A DNA stretch of 64,000 bases from Acinetobacter portensis (GTDB lineage: Bacteria; Pseudomonadota; Gammaproteobacteria; Pseudomonadales; Moraxellaceae), in assembly GCF_023158935.1 (NCBI RefSeq), contig NZ_CP096120.1, positions 1,674,001-1,738,000 of the forward strand. Reading direction: 5' to 3'. A model generated the notes under the pieces. It saw only the letters and a program-made list of their open reading frames with translations, searched no databases and was not told the origin of the DNA. This document shows positions 54,874 to 63,429 of this stretch, one piece after another. Numbering within the stretch: the stretch's first letter is position 1; each line of letters starts with the position of its first letter. The translations under genes were made by a program, and so were the position numbers.

Positions 54874-55730
54874 GGGTCTGTTGACATTTCAAGTATAGAA
54901 TTTACCCGATAAAGGTAGCCAAATAAATATACAAGCTAATGCAACTGCCCCCTCATAGCTACACTTTAGCTTATCATATCGTGTTGCTATTCCTCTGAAC
55001 TGCTTTAACCTACAAAATGCATTCTCAACTAAGTGTCTGATTTTATAGAAATGCCAATCCATATGATCATTATTTGACTGAGTATTTGCTTTTCTTGGAA
55101 TATTCGCTTTAGTTTTTTTCGCAGATATTTGTTCTCTTAATGATTCAGAGTCATATCCTTTGTCTGCACAACATACTTCCGTTTCGCTCAAATCAAGTTT
55201 TTCAATCATTTTGGGAGCAATCTTGACATCATGTATCGTTCCATCGGAGATAATAATTTCGATTGGATTGCCATCCGCATCAACAGCTAAGTGTATTTTA
55301 GAACTATTTCCACCAATGCTTTTAGAAATATCCTGATCTTTTATTCCAGCAGAATGTTGGTGTGCCCGAACATGACTACCATCAATAAAAACCCATTCCA
55401 TATCAGCATTTGAAGAAATTAATTTAAATATTTTCATTAACTTATCATTTTTACACCAACGATTATATTTTTTAAAGATTGAGTTATACGAACCAAATTC
55501 TTTAGGCAAATCACGCCATGGGCAGCCTGTTCTTATTCTATAAAGTATTGCTTCGACAAAATTTCTCAAATTAGATTTGAAATAGATATCAAAATTTCGG
55601 AAAATAGAAAGTAACTTAGACCAGTGTTGATCATTCAGCATTGTACGAGGCATAGCGAGAAGTAAATTTGGTTTGGCGATTAAATTTTACTTTCTCGCTA
55701 TTTTTTTGAACAGAAAATGTCAACAGACCC
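54874..55730 (-). mobile_element. IS5-family (IS427-like) insertion sequence, apparently complete
   Basis: The 857-bp element is bounded by 16-bp perfect inverted repeats, GGGTCTGTTGACATTT at 54874-54889 and its complement at 55715-55730, with a 2-bp TA duplication on each side. The transposase gene is open throughout. It is inserted upstream of the NtrC-type palindrome of glnA and appears to leave that control region whole. I do not give it an IS name. Confidence 0.9.
54889..55653 (-). CDS. IS5-family transposase
   Basis: A 254-residue DDE transposase. The N-terminal helix-rich domain (DLPKEFGSYNSIFKKYNRWC) is followed by the catalytic residues D in FIDGSHVRAHQHSAG, D in CCADKGYDSESL, and E in HLVENAFCRLKQFRGIATRYDK. 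Here both domains are in one unbroken frame; many relatives in the IS427 group need a frameshift between two frames. It runs toward glnA, so read-through could enter the glnA promoter region. Confidence 0.92.
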   Translation of the reverse strand: MPRTMLNDQHWSKLLSIFRNFDIYFKSNLRNFVEAILYRIRTGCPWRDLPKEFGSYNSIFKKYNRWCKNDKLMKIFKLISSNADMEWVFIDGSHVRAHQHSAGIKDQDISKSIGGNSSKIHLAVDADGNPIEIIISDGTIHDVKIAPKMIEKLDLSETEVCCADKGYDSESLREQISAKKTKANIPRKANTQSNNDHMDWHFYKIRHLVENAFCRLKQFRGIATRYDKLKCSYEGAVALACIFIWLPLSGKFYT

Positions 55731-56207
55731 TAATCATTTACTAAGATTAAACATTTGGTTAAATATAGAGATGCATCATTTTGGTTCATCGTTTTTAAAT
55801 CTTAGTTTTTATGCATGTTTTTAATAATATAGAATGCTTTTAGCGAGAAAAATAAAAAATACGCACATACATTAAAAGTGAATTAAACACAGTAATCAAT
55901 AAATTTCATTCGACAAAATAATCGATGTATTAATTGATTATTTCATACTTCAATAACACATTATATTTCACAATATTTTTATGAAGATAAAGTGCTTATG
56001 CAGTACAACTCATAAGTCATAACAATCATTATCATATAAATAGTTGAGCCGAAAATGAATATTTTTTGTTATGATGATTCGCAATTCATTTTGAACCGAT
56101 GAATATCAACAACATGTGAAAATATTAATGACTTTTCATGTTGAAAAATGAATATCAATCCAAACAATTAAAATGCAACACTTGCATATATTTCAATAGG
56201 TTAGCTC
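55731..56207. other. Spacer before trpG
   Basis: This 475-base AT-rich gap should contain the trpGDC promoter. AATCATTATC within 56017-56035 resembles one half of a Fur box (14 of 19 positions by eye) but lies before no iron gene. No trp leader peptide with Trp codons or attenuator hairpin is visible. Confidence 0.4.
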
Positions 56208-56792
56208 ATGCTTTTAATGATCGACAACTATGACTCTTTTACTTATAACATCGTCCAATACTTTGGCGAGTTAAATCAAGAAGTGAAAGTAGTACGTAAT
56301 GATGCCGTGACATTGGAAGATATTGAGCGATGGCAACCAAAGTATTTAGTGATTGGCCCTGGCCCTTGCTCACCATCTGAAGCAGGTATTTCTATTCCTG
56401 CAATTCAACATTTTGCAGGAAAAATTCCTATTCTTGGTGTGTGTTTAGGGCATCAAAGTATTGGGCAAGCTTTTGGTGGCGATGTCGTTCGTGCAAAACG
56501 TGTTATGCATGGTCGTTTATCTGACATGTACCACAGCGACAAAGGCATTTTCAGCAACTTGCCTTCTCCATTTTCAGCAACTCGCTATCACTCTTTGGTC
56601 ATTGATCAAGCGACTTTGCCTGAATGCTTAGAAGTAACCTGCTGGACCAATGAAACAGATGGCTCAATGGAAGAAATCATGGGTGTTAAACATAAGACAT
56701 TGCCTGTAGAAGGCGTGCAGTTCCACCCCGAATCTATTTTGAGTGAGCATGGTCACCAAATCTTTAAAAACTTCTTAGAAATTTATGCATAG
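56208..56792 (+). CDS. trpG: Anthranilate synthase component II (glutamine amidotransferase)
   Basis: Supplies ammonia from glutamine to anthranilate synthase. The 194-residue class I glutaminase has the nucleophile cysteine in [16 protein letters not shown], and the His/Glu pair in GVQFHPESI. The oxyanion region is [12 protein letters not shown]. It may also serve 4-aminobenzoate synthesis as PabA. It begins the trpGDC operon, with 15 bases before trpD. trpE is not in the window. Confidence 0.95.
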   Translation: MLLMIDNYDSFTYNIVQYFGELNQEVKVVRNDAVTLEDIERWQPKYLVIGPGPCSPSEAGISIPAIQHFAGKIPILGVCLGHQSIGQAFGGDVVRAKRVMHGRLSDMYHSDKGIFSNLPSPFSATRYHSLVIDQATLPECLEVTCWTNETDGSMEEIMGVKHKTLPVEGVQFHPESILSEHGHQIFKNFLEIYA

Positions 56793-56807
56793 AGCGTATT
56801 TAGAAAT

Positions 56808-57854
56808 ATGAATATTCAACAAGCTTTAAACAACATCACGAAAAACATTCACTTAACTCAAGAACAAATGGAAGACGTAATGCGTAGCATTATGTCGGGT
56901 GAAACAACAGATGCACAAATTGGTGCATTATTAATCGGCTTACGCTTAAAGGGCGAAAGCATTGATGAAATGACCGCTGCTGCACGTGTTATGCGTGAAT
57001 TTGCAACAAAAATTGATGTTAGTGATACACCTTATTTAGTAGATATTGTAGGTACAGGTGGAGATGGTCAAAATATCTTTAACGTATCTACAGCATCTGC
57101 ATTTGTTATTGCTGCCGCAGGCGCAACAATTGCAAAACATGGTGGTCGTGGTGTTTCAGGAAAATCTGGTTCTTCAGACTTGTTAGAACAAGCAGGTATT
57201 AGCTTAGAACTGAATATGCAACAAACTGAACGTTGCATTCGTGATATTGGCGTAGGTTTCTTATTTGCTCCAAATCATCACAAAGCGATGAAATATGCTG
57301 CTGCGCCACGTAAAGAATTAGGCATTCGTACATTATTCAACCTACTTGGCCCGCTTACGAATCCGGCTGGTGTAAAACGCTTTGTGATTGGCGTTTTTTC
57401 AAATGAATTATGTCGCCCAATGGCTGAAGTTTTAAAACAACTTGGTGCTGAACACGTGATGGTTGTTCACTCTAAAGATGGTTTAGACGAAATTAGTTTA
57501 GCTTCAGCAACTTATGTTGCAGAGTTAAAAAATGGCGAAATTAATGAATGGATGATTCAACCTGAAGATGTAGATATCGAATCTCAAACATTGGTTGGCT
57601 TAACCATTGATAGTCCTGCTGAAAGCTTAGCGCTTATTAAAAATGCATTAGGTAAAAAGAAATCTGACATTGGTGACAAAGCTGCCAATATGATTGCGCT
57701 TAATGCAGGTGCAGGTATTTATGTTTCTGGTTTAACAAGTACATATAAGCAAGGTGTTGCCCTTGCCCATGACATTATTTATGGCGGACAAGCTTTAGAA
57801 AAAATGGATGTGCTTTCTGAATTCACAAAAACATTAAAACAGTACGAAGCTTAA
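56808..57854 (+). CDS. trpD: Anthranilate phosphoribosyltransferase
   Basis: Second step of tryptophan synthesis. The 348-residue chain has the phosphoribosyl-diphosphate loop [17 protein letters not shown], then [18 protein letters not shown], and [15 protein letters not shown]. TrpD and TrpG are separate proteins here, unlike the E. coli fusion. trpC follows after 18 bases. Confidence 0.96.
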   Translation: MNIQQALNNITKNIHLTQEQMEDVMRSIMSGETTDAQIGALLIGLRLKGESIDEMTAAARVMREFATKIDVSDTPYLVDIVGTGGDGQNIFNVSTASAFVIAAAGATIAKHGGRGVSGKSGSSDLLEQAGISLELNMQQTERCIRDIGVGFLFAPNHHKAMKYAAAPRKELGIRTLFNLLGPLTNPAGVKRFVIGVFSNELCRPMAEVLKQLGAEHVMVVHSKDGLDEISLASATYVAELKNGEINEWMIQPEDVDIESQTLVGLTIDSPAESLALIKNALGKKKSDIGDKAANMIALNAGAGIYVSGLTSTYKQGVALAHDIIYGGQALEKMDVLSEFTKTLKQYEA

Positions 57855-57872
57855 GATTTAAGGAACATTGTC

Positions 57873-58679
57873 ATGGTTGATATTGCAAATACGATCTTAG
57901 GTAAAATTGTCGATCGTAAAAAAGAAGAATTTGCAGTTCGTTTAAAACAACATAGCTATAAAGATGTTGAAGAACTCGCTTCAGGTGCATCACCTGTTCG
58001 TGGTTTTGCACAATCTTTATTAGGCAAACGCCCAGCCGTCATTGCTGAAATTAAAAAAGCATCACCATCTAAAGGGATTATTCGTGAAAACTTTAATCCT
58101 GCGGAAATTGCACAACAATATGAAGATGCAGGCGCTGCATGTTTATCTGTTTTAACTGATGTCGATTTTTTCCAAGGTGCAGATGAAAACATTCTAATTG
58201 CACGTAACAATTGTGCCCTTCCTGCACTTCGTAAAGACTTTTTAATAGATCCTTACGGTGTCATTGAAGCACGTGCATTACATGCAGATTGTATTTTACT
58301 TATTGTTGCTTGTTTGTCCGATCAGCAACTTGAGGAAATGTCTAAAACTGCATTTGAGCACAATTTAGATGTACTTGTAGAAGTACATGATGAAAAAGAG
58401 CTAGAACGTGCTTTACGCCTTTCAGATCGTTGTTTATTAGGTGTGAATAACCGTAACCTTAAAACTTTTGATGTCGATTTAAATACATCTTTACGTTTAA
58501 AAGCATTACTTGAACCATCTCGTTTATTGGTTACTGAAAGTGGTATCGCAACGCCTGCCGATGTTGCCATGATGCAAGAGAATGACATTCATGCATTTTT
58601 AGTTGGTGAAAGCTTCATGAAGCAACCACGCCCTGATCATGCATTTAAAGAACTATTTGGCGTTCCAACAACTATATAA
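57873..58679 (+). CDS. trpC: Indole-3-glycerol-phosphate synthase
   Basis: Closes the indole ring from CdRP in the fourth step of tryptophan synthesis. The 268-residue (beta-alpha)8 barrel has AEIKKASPSKGIIRENFNP with the catalytic lysine, SVLTDVDFFQGADENI, RKDFLIDPYGVIEARALHAD, LGVNNRNLKTF and TESGIATPAD. There is no fused PRA isomerase domain. Last gene of the operon, with AAGGAAC upstream of its start. Confidence 0.96.
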   Translation: MVDIANTILGKIVDRKKEEFAVRLKQHSYKDVEELASGASPVRGFAQSLLGKRPAVIAEIKKASPSKGIIRENFNPAEIAQQYEDAGAACLSVLTDVDFFQGADENILIARNNCALPALRKDFLIDPYGVIEARALHADCILLIVACLSDQQLEEMSKTAFEHNLDVLVEVHDEKELERALRLSDRCLLGVNNRNLKTFDVDLNTSLRLKALLEPSRLLVTESGIATPADVAMMQENDIHAFLVGESFMKQPRPDHAFKELFGVPTTI

Positions 58680-58688
58680 GTCATAAGA

Positions 58689-58717
58689 AAACTCAGGGTG
58701 CTCGCATCCTGAGTTTT
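58689..58717 (+). terminator. Terminator after trpC
   Basis: Stem AAACTCAGG/CCTGAGTTT, extended by TGC/GCA, with a short loop. The tail has TTTT rather than a long run. Confidence 0.75.
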
Positions 58718-58979
58718 CAAATACAAAATCACAATGCATAGAAAAATTATTAACTTTTATAAATATAATCAAAATTAGTAGAGTTACTATCGTCAAAAGT
58801 CGCTTATCTATTACCTAATATATATGTCCTGAAATTGCACTATTAGTATAAATCGTTATTTGAATAGTCATGACTATGTTATAAAACACTATCATTTTAG
58901 TGAATAAATAACCTAATTTATAATTTCACTTTTAAATTTTAACATCAAATTTATTGCAGAATTCTTTGGAGTATTTATC

Positions 58980-59453
58980 TTGAATCGTAAATTGCTAACT
59001 GCTGAAGGCTACCAACGCTTACAAGATGAATTGAATGATTTAGTACGTAAAGAGCGCCCAGAAATTACTAAAATTGTGTCATGGGCAGCCAGTCTCGGCG
59101 ATAGATCTGAAAACGCTGACTACCACTATAATAAAAGAAAGCTACGCGAAATTGACCGCAGAATTAGATACTTAACTAAACTTTTTGAAGTTGCACATAA
59201 AGTAGAATATAGCCCTGAACAAGATGGAAAAGCATATTTTGGAGCATGGGTTGGATTAGAGAATGATGATAGCGAAACCATCAAGTTTCGAATCGTAGGA
59301 GACGAAGAAATCTATGGTCGTAAAGATTATATTTCTCTGCAATCACCAATCGCAAAAGCCTGTTTAGGTAAGTCTGTAGATGATGAAATTAAAGTACATA
59401 CACCTAAAGGTGAAAATATTTGGTATATAATTGATATTACATATTGTATTTAA
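58980..59453 (+). CDS. greB: Transcription elongation factor GreB
   Basis: Rescues backtracked RNA polymerase by stimulating transcript cleavage. The 157-residue protein has an N-terminal coiled coil with the acidic tip, ASLGDRSENADYHYNKRK (Asp and Glu reach the polymerase active site). The GreB-specific REIDRRIRYLTKLFE follows, then an FKBP-like C-terminal domain. The start is TTG 58980, supported by GGAG 10 bases upstream and by the absence of any nearby in-frame ATG. The 260 bases upstream hold no gene. Confidence 0.94.
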   Translation: MNRKLLTAEGYQRLQDELNDLVRKERPEITKIVSWAASLGDRSENADYHYNKRKLREIDRRIRYLTKLFEVAHKVEYSPEQDGKAYFGAWVGLENDDSETIKFRIVGDEEIYGRKDYISLQSPIAKACLGKSVDDEIKVHTPKGENIWYIIDITYCI

Positions 59454-60231
59454 TTTGATGAAAAACACATAAGAAAAAATCATAAGATATGAAAGCATTC
59501 ATTTTATTGTTTCCCTTCCTTAGAAAAACATGAACTATTATGCTTCATCTATATCGTAAAATTCATCATTTTCATCAATTCCAAAGCATTACATAGGTCT
59601 ACATTTTTATCTTAAAATTTATATCAAATCTTTGACCATTTGCTCACTAAATTGAATTATTTTTTCATTTCCTAAATCAACAGAATTGGACATCATTTAT
59701 CCACTATATTTTACTCAATTGCTTAAAATTTGGCTAAAAATTATGAATATGCAAACCCAATATTCCATTACGTTTTTAGGAAATTTAAAACTTAACTTTA
59801 TCTGATGAACCCTTTAATTTAGCAGTATGCGAACCGTTTCCCTATAAAGCTCATTAAGTTTGATTTCATGATTTCCTCGTAAAGTTATTACACTTTTATA
59901 GCATTAAATATACAGTTTTTATAATGAAATTCATAAAATGCAAAATTACTAAAAAATATATCTATTAATTTCAATACATTACAACCACTTTAAAAAAATA
60001 TTTATGCACAAAATTTGACATATTAATTTTACATCTTTATTATTCGATCAACTTTTACATTAGCTCGCTTTTTAAACAATGTAGTTTTTCTACATTTTAT
60101 CCATTAATCCCATGTCATTTTGAATGACGTCATGACTGCCCAACCCCTTATTGAATTTATCAAACTTTAAAAAGATGGAAGCTTTTTTTAGCTTTACTTT
60201 TTGGGCATAAATTACTTGTAGCGGAGACAAC
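59454..60231. other. Long AT-rich spacer with one clear promoter
   Basis: No gene is supported in these 778 bases. The right end holds a promoter at 60015-60043 and a leader of about 180 bases with several small hairpins (TGTAG/CTACA near 60080-60094, TCATTTTGAATGA near 60115-60127). Confidence 0.55.
60015..60043 (+). promoter_or_regulatory. Sigma-70 promoter of the MltF-like gene
   Basis: TTGACA at 60015-60020 and TATTAT at 60038-60043 are separated by exactly 17 bases. Transcription should begin near 60050. Confidence 0.65.
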
Positions 60232-61347
60232 ATGCACAGTAGTTCAACACCTGGGTCGAGGCTTTGCCTTAACTCTAATAAACTCTCTCTCTCTTTAAAA
60301 GCACTTGCATTAACTAGCCTTATTTTTCCATTTCACGCAATTAATGCAAGTAAAGCAACATATCAATTTGACAACGTTGTTAATCAAAATAAATTAACTG
60401 TTGTTTCTGTTGCTAATCCATCTGCAGTATTTGAAGATGGCGATTATTTTCACGGTTTCGGCTACGATTTAGTCCGTAACTATGCAAATAACCTAAACGT
60501 ACAATTAGAGTTTAAAACAGTAGACGACAATGCTACTGCTTTAAAAATGGTTGCCACTGGTAAAGCAAATTTTGCAATGACCACCGCAAATACTCAAACC
60601 ATTGAAACTAAAAAACTAACTTCACTTCCTGCAACATGTGGCGATTTGAACAGTTTAGAAAAAAATGGTTTAAACACTGAATTAAATTGGGTGTTTAAAC
60701 ACGCAGATGATCCACTTACTCAAGCAGCAAGTGGCTTTATTTGTAAAAGCAAACAAAATGGCTCTTTAAACCAACTTGCTTCTTTTTATAACCGCAATGT
60801 CGTTAAAGAAGAATTTTGGGATGATATCCAGAGCGATCTTAGTAAACGTATGCCTATATATAAGGCTAGTTTCAAAAAGACTGCTCAGCAATACGATTTA
60901 GACTGGCATTTACTTGCTGCTATTGGTTATCAAGAATCTTATTTAAAACCAACCTCTGTTTCTCCCACAGGTGTTCGTGGTTTAATGATGCTAACCAACA
61001 GCACTGCAAAAGCTATGGGTGTAAATGACCGTAGTAATGCCACTCAAAGTATTCAAGGTGGTGCGAAGTACTACGACTTAATGTTAAGCCGTTATGATGA
61101 CATACCTTTCCCAGATCGCAATTGGTATGCATTAGCAGCTTACAATATGGGACCTGGTACTGTTAACCAGATTCAAAAACGTATTAAAGCTCAAGGGAAA
61201 AACCCAAATAACTGGGTGAATTTCTATGCTTACTTAGACCGTAACAAAGCAAGTAATGGTCAATATAGACAAGCGGTGCAATATGTAACACGTATTCGAG
61301 CTTATCTTGAGCATATTAAAACAACGCCTCAACTTGTAAATATCTAA
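60232..61347 (+). CDS. MltF-like lytic transglycosylase
   Basis: A periplasmic or membrane-bound muramidase that would cleave peptidoglycan to 1,6-anhydromuropeptides. The 371-residue protein has a signal-type N-terminus (ALALTSLIFPFHAINA, about 24-39). An SBP-bac-3-like domain follows (about 50-185; FHGFGYDLVRNYANNL, MVATGKANFAMTT). The SLT catalytic domain (about 205-360) has E235 in GYQESYLKP, SPTGVRGLMMLT and YNMGPGTVNQI. It is much shorter than E. coli MltF (518 residues), mainly in the binding-protein half. GCGGAGA precedes ATG 60232. Confidence 0.87.
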   Translation: MHSSSTPGSRLCLNSNKLSLSLKALALTSLIFPFHAINASKATYQFDNVVNQNKLTVVSVANPSAVFEDGDYFHGFGYDLVRNYANNLNVQLEFKTVDDNATALKMVATGKANFAMTTANTQTIETKKLTSLPATCGDLNSLEKNGLNTELNWVFKHADDPLTQAASGFICKSKQNGSLNQLASFYNRNVVKEEFWDDIQSDLSKRMPIYKASFKKTAQQYDLDWHLLAAIGYQESYLKPTSVSPTGVRGLMMLTNSTAKAMGVNDRSNATQSIQGGAKYYDLMLSRYDDIPFPDRNWYALAAYNMGPGTVNQIQKRIKAQGKNPNNWVNFYAYLDRNKASNGQYRQAVQYVTRIRAYLEHIKTTPQLVNI

Positions 61348-61376
61348 ACTTAGTTTAGATATTCGTATTTTGAAAA

Positions 61377-61411
61377 TAAAAAAAGCTTACCAATGGGTAA
61401 GCTTTTTTTAT
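61377..61411. terminator. Bidirectional terminator after the MltF-like gene
   Basis: Stem AAAAGCTTACC/GGTAAGCTTTT with a short loop and A/T runs between convergent genes. Confidence 0.88.
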
Positions 61412-61422
61412 GCAAAGCATTA

Positions 61423-61806
61423 TTAAGAAGTTTGTTCTAAAACTTTCTTGAATAAGTCTTTTTGTTCTTGGCTAGGTCTTGCAGTTTGTAATGCCATCAA
61501 TTGTGACATATCGCCTTGAACTTTTATTTTACCTGTCATGAATGCTTGCATAGCAGCAGCCATATCAAATTCTAGAAAAACTTTACGTAAAGTTTCACCA
61601 TCCATATTCAATGTTGTTTTCGCATTTGAAGATAGACCTTTTTTAATTGCCCCACCATCCAAAGACAATTCAGTATTACCTGAAGCATCAGCAACCACTA
61701 AATTAATTGCAAGATTTGCAAGTGCAGGTGGCAAATTTAAATTACCAGCTTGTGCAGTAAGCGTTTCTACAGTTGAAAACCAATCATCAGTTAAAAAAGC
61801 AGGCAT
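61423..61806 (-). CDS. SCP2 sterol-binding domain protein
   Basis: A 127-residue single-domain protein of the SCP2 fold. The conserved core is ADASGNTELSLDGGAIKKG, then KTTLNMDGETLRKVFLEFDMAAAMQAFMTGKIKVQGDMSQLMALQ. Bacterial members bind hydrophobic ligands such as acyl chains; UbiJ and UbiT belong to the wider family. Whether this one serves ubiquinone synthesis is not known. Transcribed alone. Confidence 0.85.
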   Translation of the reverse strand: MPAFLTDDWFSTVETLTAQAGNLNLPPALANLAINLVVADASGNTELSLDGGAIKKGLSSNAKTTLNMDGETLRKVFLEFDMAAAMQAFMTGKIKVQGDMSQLMALQTARPSQEQKDLFKKVLEQTS

Positions 61807-61987
61807 GATCTTTCCTCAATTTATTTATTCATCTTGTTGTCTATCCAGACAACATAGTTATAAAGCAAATTTTTGCTTGTCGCTTGTTATAGCACGTAAT
61901 TTTGAAATAAGGATAAGAAAATATGTACGAAGCGTTCAATTTTTGATGCTTTAGTTTTTATTATTTATAAATCTGTATTTGAAAATA

Positions 61988-62013
61988 GACACTACTTCCG
62001 TAGAAATAGTGTC
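61988..62013 (-). terminator. Hairpin after ttcA
   Basis: AGACACTA pairs with TAGTGTCT around a 10-base loop. The following run on the minus strand is mixed A/T, so it may be a weak terminator. Confidence 0.55.
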
Positions 62014-62025
62014 TAAATATAATGC

Positions 62026-62964
62026 TTACTCGGCTGCGAAACCTAAGTTCACCATATTAATACGCTTACTGCCTTCTTCCTCACCTTCAGTAGAACAGCT
62101 TTCTTTGAAGTCAAATTCACGTTCTGAATCTAGCTTTTCAAAGTCAAACAAGTCACGGTCAGCAAGTTGTGAAGGAGATACGTTTTGCAATGCACCAAAA
62201 ATACTATGTAAACGTTTTGGATATTCTTTATCCCAAGTGCGTAACATGTCATTTAAAATTGCACGTTGTAAGTTTTCTTGAGAACCACATAAGTTACACG
62301 GAATAATTGGGAACTTACGCATTTCTGCATATTTGATAATGTCTTTTTCTTCGACATAAGCCAAAGGACGAATCAAAATATTCTTTTTGTCCGATGACAA
62401 CAGTTTTGGCGGCATCGCTTTTAAGCTACCACCATGGAATAAGTTTAAGAAGAACGTCGCCAAAATATCATCGCGGTGGTGACCCAACGCCACTTTAGTT
62501 GCACCAATCTCTTGTGCAAAACCATAAAGTGAACCACGACGTAAACGAGAGCACACAGCACAATACGTTTTACCTTCAGGTGTTAAACGTTTCGTAATGC
62601 TGTACGTGTCTTTTTCAAGAATATAATAAGGAATATTATTTTCTTCTAAATAACGTGGCAAAACATCTTCAGGAAAGCCCGGTTGTTTTTGATCTAGGTT
62701 TACAGCAACCACATCAAAATTAATTGGTGCAATACGTTTAAACTGCAACAATATATCTAACAAGGTATAACTGTCTTTACCACCAGAAATACACACCATG
62801 ACTTTGTCACCTTCTTCGATCATTTTAAAATCACGAATAGCATGACCGACTTGACGGCGAAGTTTTTTCAACAAACGATAATATGCCGAACTTGTTGGCA
62901 ATTCAGGTTTGAAATTAAATCCTTGTTCGGACTCAACTGGTGAGAACATAGACAGATTAACCAT
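62026..62964 (-). CDS. ttcA: tRNA 2-thiocytidine synthetase TtcA
   Basis: Thiolates cytidine 32 of several tRNAs, using ATP and an iron-sulfur cluster. PP-loop SGGKDS activates the base, and the cluster cysteines are in [11 protein letters not shown] and [23 protein letters not shown] and [11 protein letters not shown] are family blocks. The acidic C-terminal tail ([14 protein letters not shown]) is less conserved. Start ATG 62964 or ATG 62949 ([10 protein letters not shown]) is likely; the further upstream extension has no homology. Neither has a strong ribosome site. Confidence 0.94.
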   Translation of the reverse strand: MVNLSMFSPVESEQGFNFKPELPTSSAYYRLLKKLRRQVGHAIRDFKMIEEGDKVMVCISGGKDSYTLLDILLQFKRIAPINFDVVAVNLDQKQPGFPEDVLPRYLEENNIPYYILEKDTYSITKRLTPEGKTYCAVCSRLRRGSLYGFAQEIGATKVALGHHRDDILATFFLNLFHGGSLKAMPPKLLSSDKKNILIRPLAYVEEKDIIKYAEMRKFPIIPCNLCGSQENLQRAILNDMLRTWDKEYPKRLHSIFGALQNVSPSQLADRDLFDFEKLDSEREFDFKESCSTEGEEEGSKRINMVNLGFAAE

Positions 62965-63120
62965 AATAAAAATACTGCGCAATTTTAGCGGAAATAGTGC
63001 CAAATCGCACCAAAAGAATGTAATAAAAAAATTATTGCTTTTGTCATAAAAATGTCTTCAAAAATTTGTAAATTTGAACGTTAGCGTTCACTTTTTATGC
63101 AAGATGCTTATGTTTTAGAC

Positions 63121-63191
63121 TTTTCCACAGTTGTCCACAAAAGCTGTGGATAACTTTGTGGATTTAAAACTACTTGACAAGGTTATGCACC
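63121..63191. promoter_or_regulatory. Second cluster of DnaA-box-like sites
   Basis: TGTGGATAA at 63145-63153 is a perfect box. TTTTCCACA (63121-63129) fits the relaxed TTWTNCACA pattern. TTGTCCACA (63131-63139), TGTGGATTT (63158-63166) and TTATGCACC (63183-63191) each differ by one or two bases. The flanking 63195-63420 is AT-rich and empty of genes. Confidence 0.6.
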
Positions 63192-63429
63192 CTGAAGTTA
63201 AGGCTTTTATTTAAATTGGTTGTTTTTTGATCAATTTATTTAATATTAAATATCAATGACTTAAGCATGTCAAGCAATGCTCATTAAAAAAAAATAAATA
63301 TTTTTTTTGATTACTGAATCAACAAAGTGACTTGATTTTTGCAAATAAGTAATCCAAAAAAACGACTTTAGTGCTTCTATTTATATTTTTATTTGTTAAA
63401 CTTGATTGTATTAATGTTGCTGTATAAAA

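Noticed and set aside
25718-55730. A composite transposon formed by the two IS elements
   Set aside because: They belong to different families (IS4 and IS5), have unrelated ends and different target duplications, and lie about 28 kb apart around core genes.
55731-56207. A trp leader peptide and attenuator
   Set aside because: No short frame rich in Trp codons and no alternative hairpins with a U-run precede trpG.
60050-60231. A known riboswitch in the MltF-like leader
   Set aside because: Only small hairpins are visible and no conserved riboswitch core could be recognised by eye. A covariance-model search would be needed.
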